Positions 5,421-5,429 of a DNA stretch of 5,429 bases are shown piece after piece. The DNA comes from Pseudomonadota bacterium. Its GTDB lineage: Bacteria > Pseudomonadota > Alphaproteobacteria > Rhizobiales > Xanthobacteraceae. The stretch lies in contig JAEXXW010000165.1 of assembly GCA_023405565.1 (NCBI GenBank), positions 1 to 5,429 on the forward strand, in the 5' to 3' direction. Within the stretch, counting starts at the first letter, position 1. The number at the start of each line of letters is the position of its first letter. The notes beneath the pieces are model-generated. The model did no database searches and was not told the origin of the DNA. It saw only the letters and a list, made by a program, of their open reading frames with translations. Both the position numbers and the translations under genes were made by a program.

Positions 5421-5429
5421 GCTATTTGG
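5402..5429. promoter_or_regulatory. Imperfect 28-bp dyad overlapping the -35, candidate operator
   Basis: CAAAATAGTTTG (5402-5413) and CAAGCTATTTGG (5418-5429) are inverted repeats matching at 10 of 12 positions around a four-base centre. The dyad covers the -35 element of the flavin reductase promoter, where a bound repressor would block polymerase. It does not resemble the GTTCA/TGAAC dyad at 641-656, so a different regulator is implied if it works. It touches the window edge and may extend. Confidence 0.4.

Noticed and set aside
1..5429. CRISPR array, tRNA, rRNA, insertion sequence, toxin-antitoxin or defence system
   Set aside because: No regularly spaced repeats, cloverleaf, transposase or terminal inverted repeats, and no defence-type proteins are visible; the window is fully accounted for by catabolic and uptake genes.

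Overview
The window looks like a catabolic locus from an alphaproteobacterium, most likely a Hyphomicrobiales (Bradyrhizobium-like) soil bacterium. I infer this from the high-GC coding sequence, the strong purine-rich ribosome binding sites, and a gene mix typical of those genomes: tripartite tricarboxylate (TTT/Bug) receptors, an ACMSD-type amidohydrolase, an IclR regulator and flavin enzymes. The species assignment is inference; there is no rRNA or other marker.

Layout: (1) Positions 1-565, minus strand: the first 188 codons of a class A FAD-dependent aromatic monooxygenase that runs off the left edge. (2) Positions 566-667: a divergent control region with a clear GTTCA-N6-TGAAC dyad, a likely IclR-family operator. 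(3) Positions 668-1426, plus strand: an IclR-family regulator. (4) Positions 1427-1575: a convergent intergenic gap with a perfect 12-bp tandem duplication and weak hairpins. (5) Positions 1576-5362, all minus strand: a probable operon, transcribed right to left. Its order is flavin reductase, a structured spacer with a 25-codon ORF, TTT receptor, amidohydrolase/decarboxylase, second TTT receptor. (6) Positions 5363-5429: a plausible sigma70-type promoter overlapping an imperfect 28-bp dyad.

How the genes may work together (inference): two periplasmic receptors bind an organic acid, probably aromatic or dicarboxylic. The monooxygenase hydroxylates it, the amidohydrolase decarboxylates or hydrolyses a product, and the flavin reductase supplies reduced flavin to an oxygenase. 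The IclR protein senses an intermediate. The TTT membrane subunits (TctA/TctB) are absent, so the receptors are orphans here. A class A monooxygenase normally reduces its own FAD, so the oxygenase partner of the flavin reductase is probably elsewhere or lost. All individual families are well known. The least explained part is the 4593-4858 spacer, which combines a small ORF with a strong ribosome binding site and a row of short dyads.
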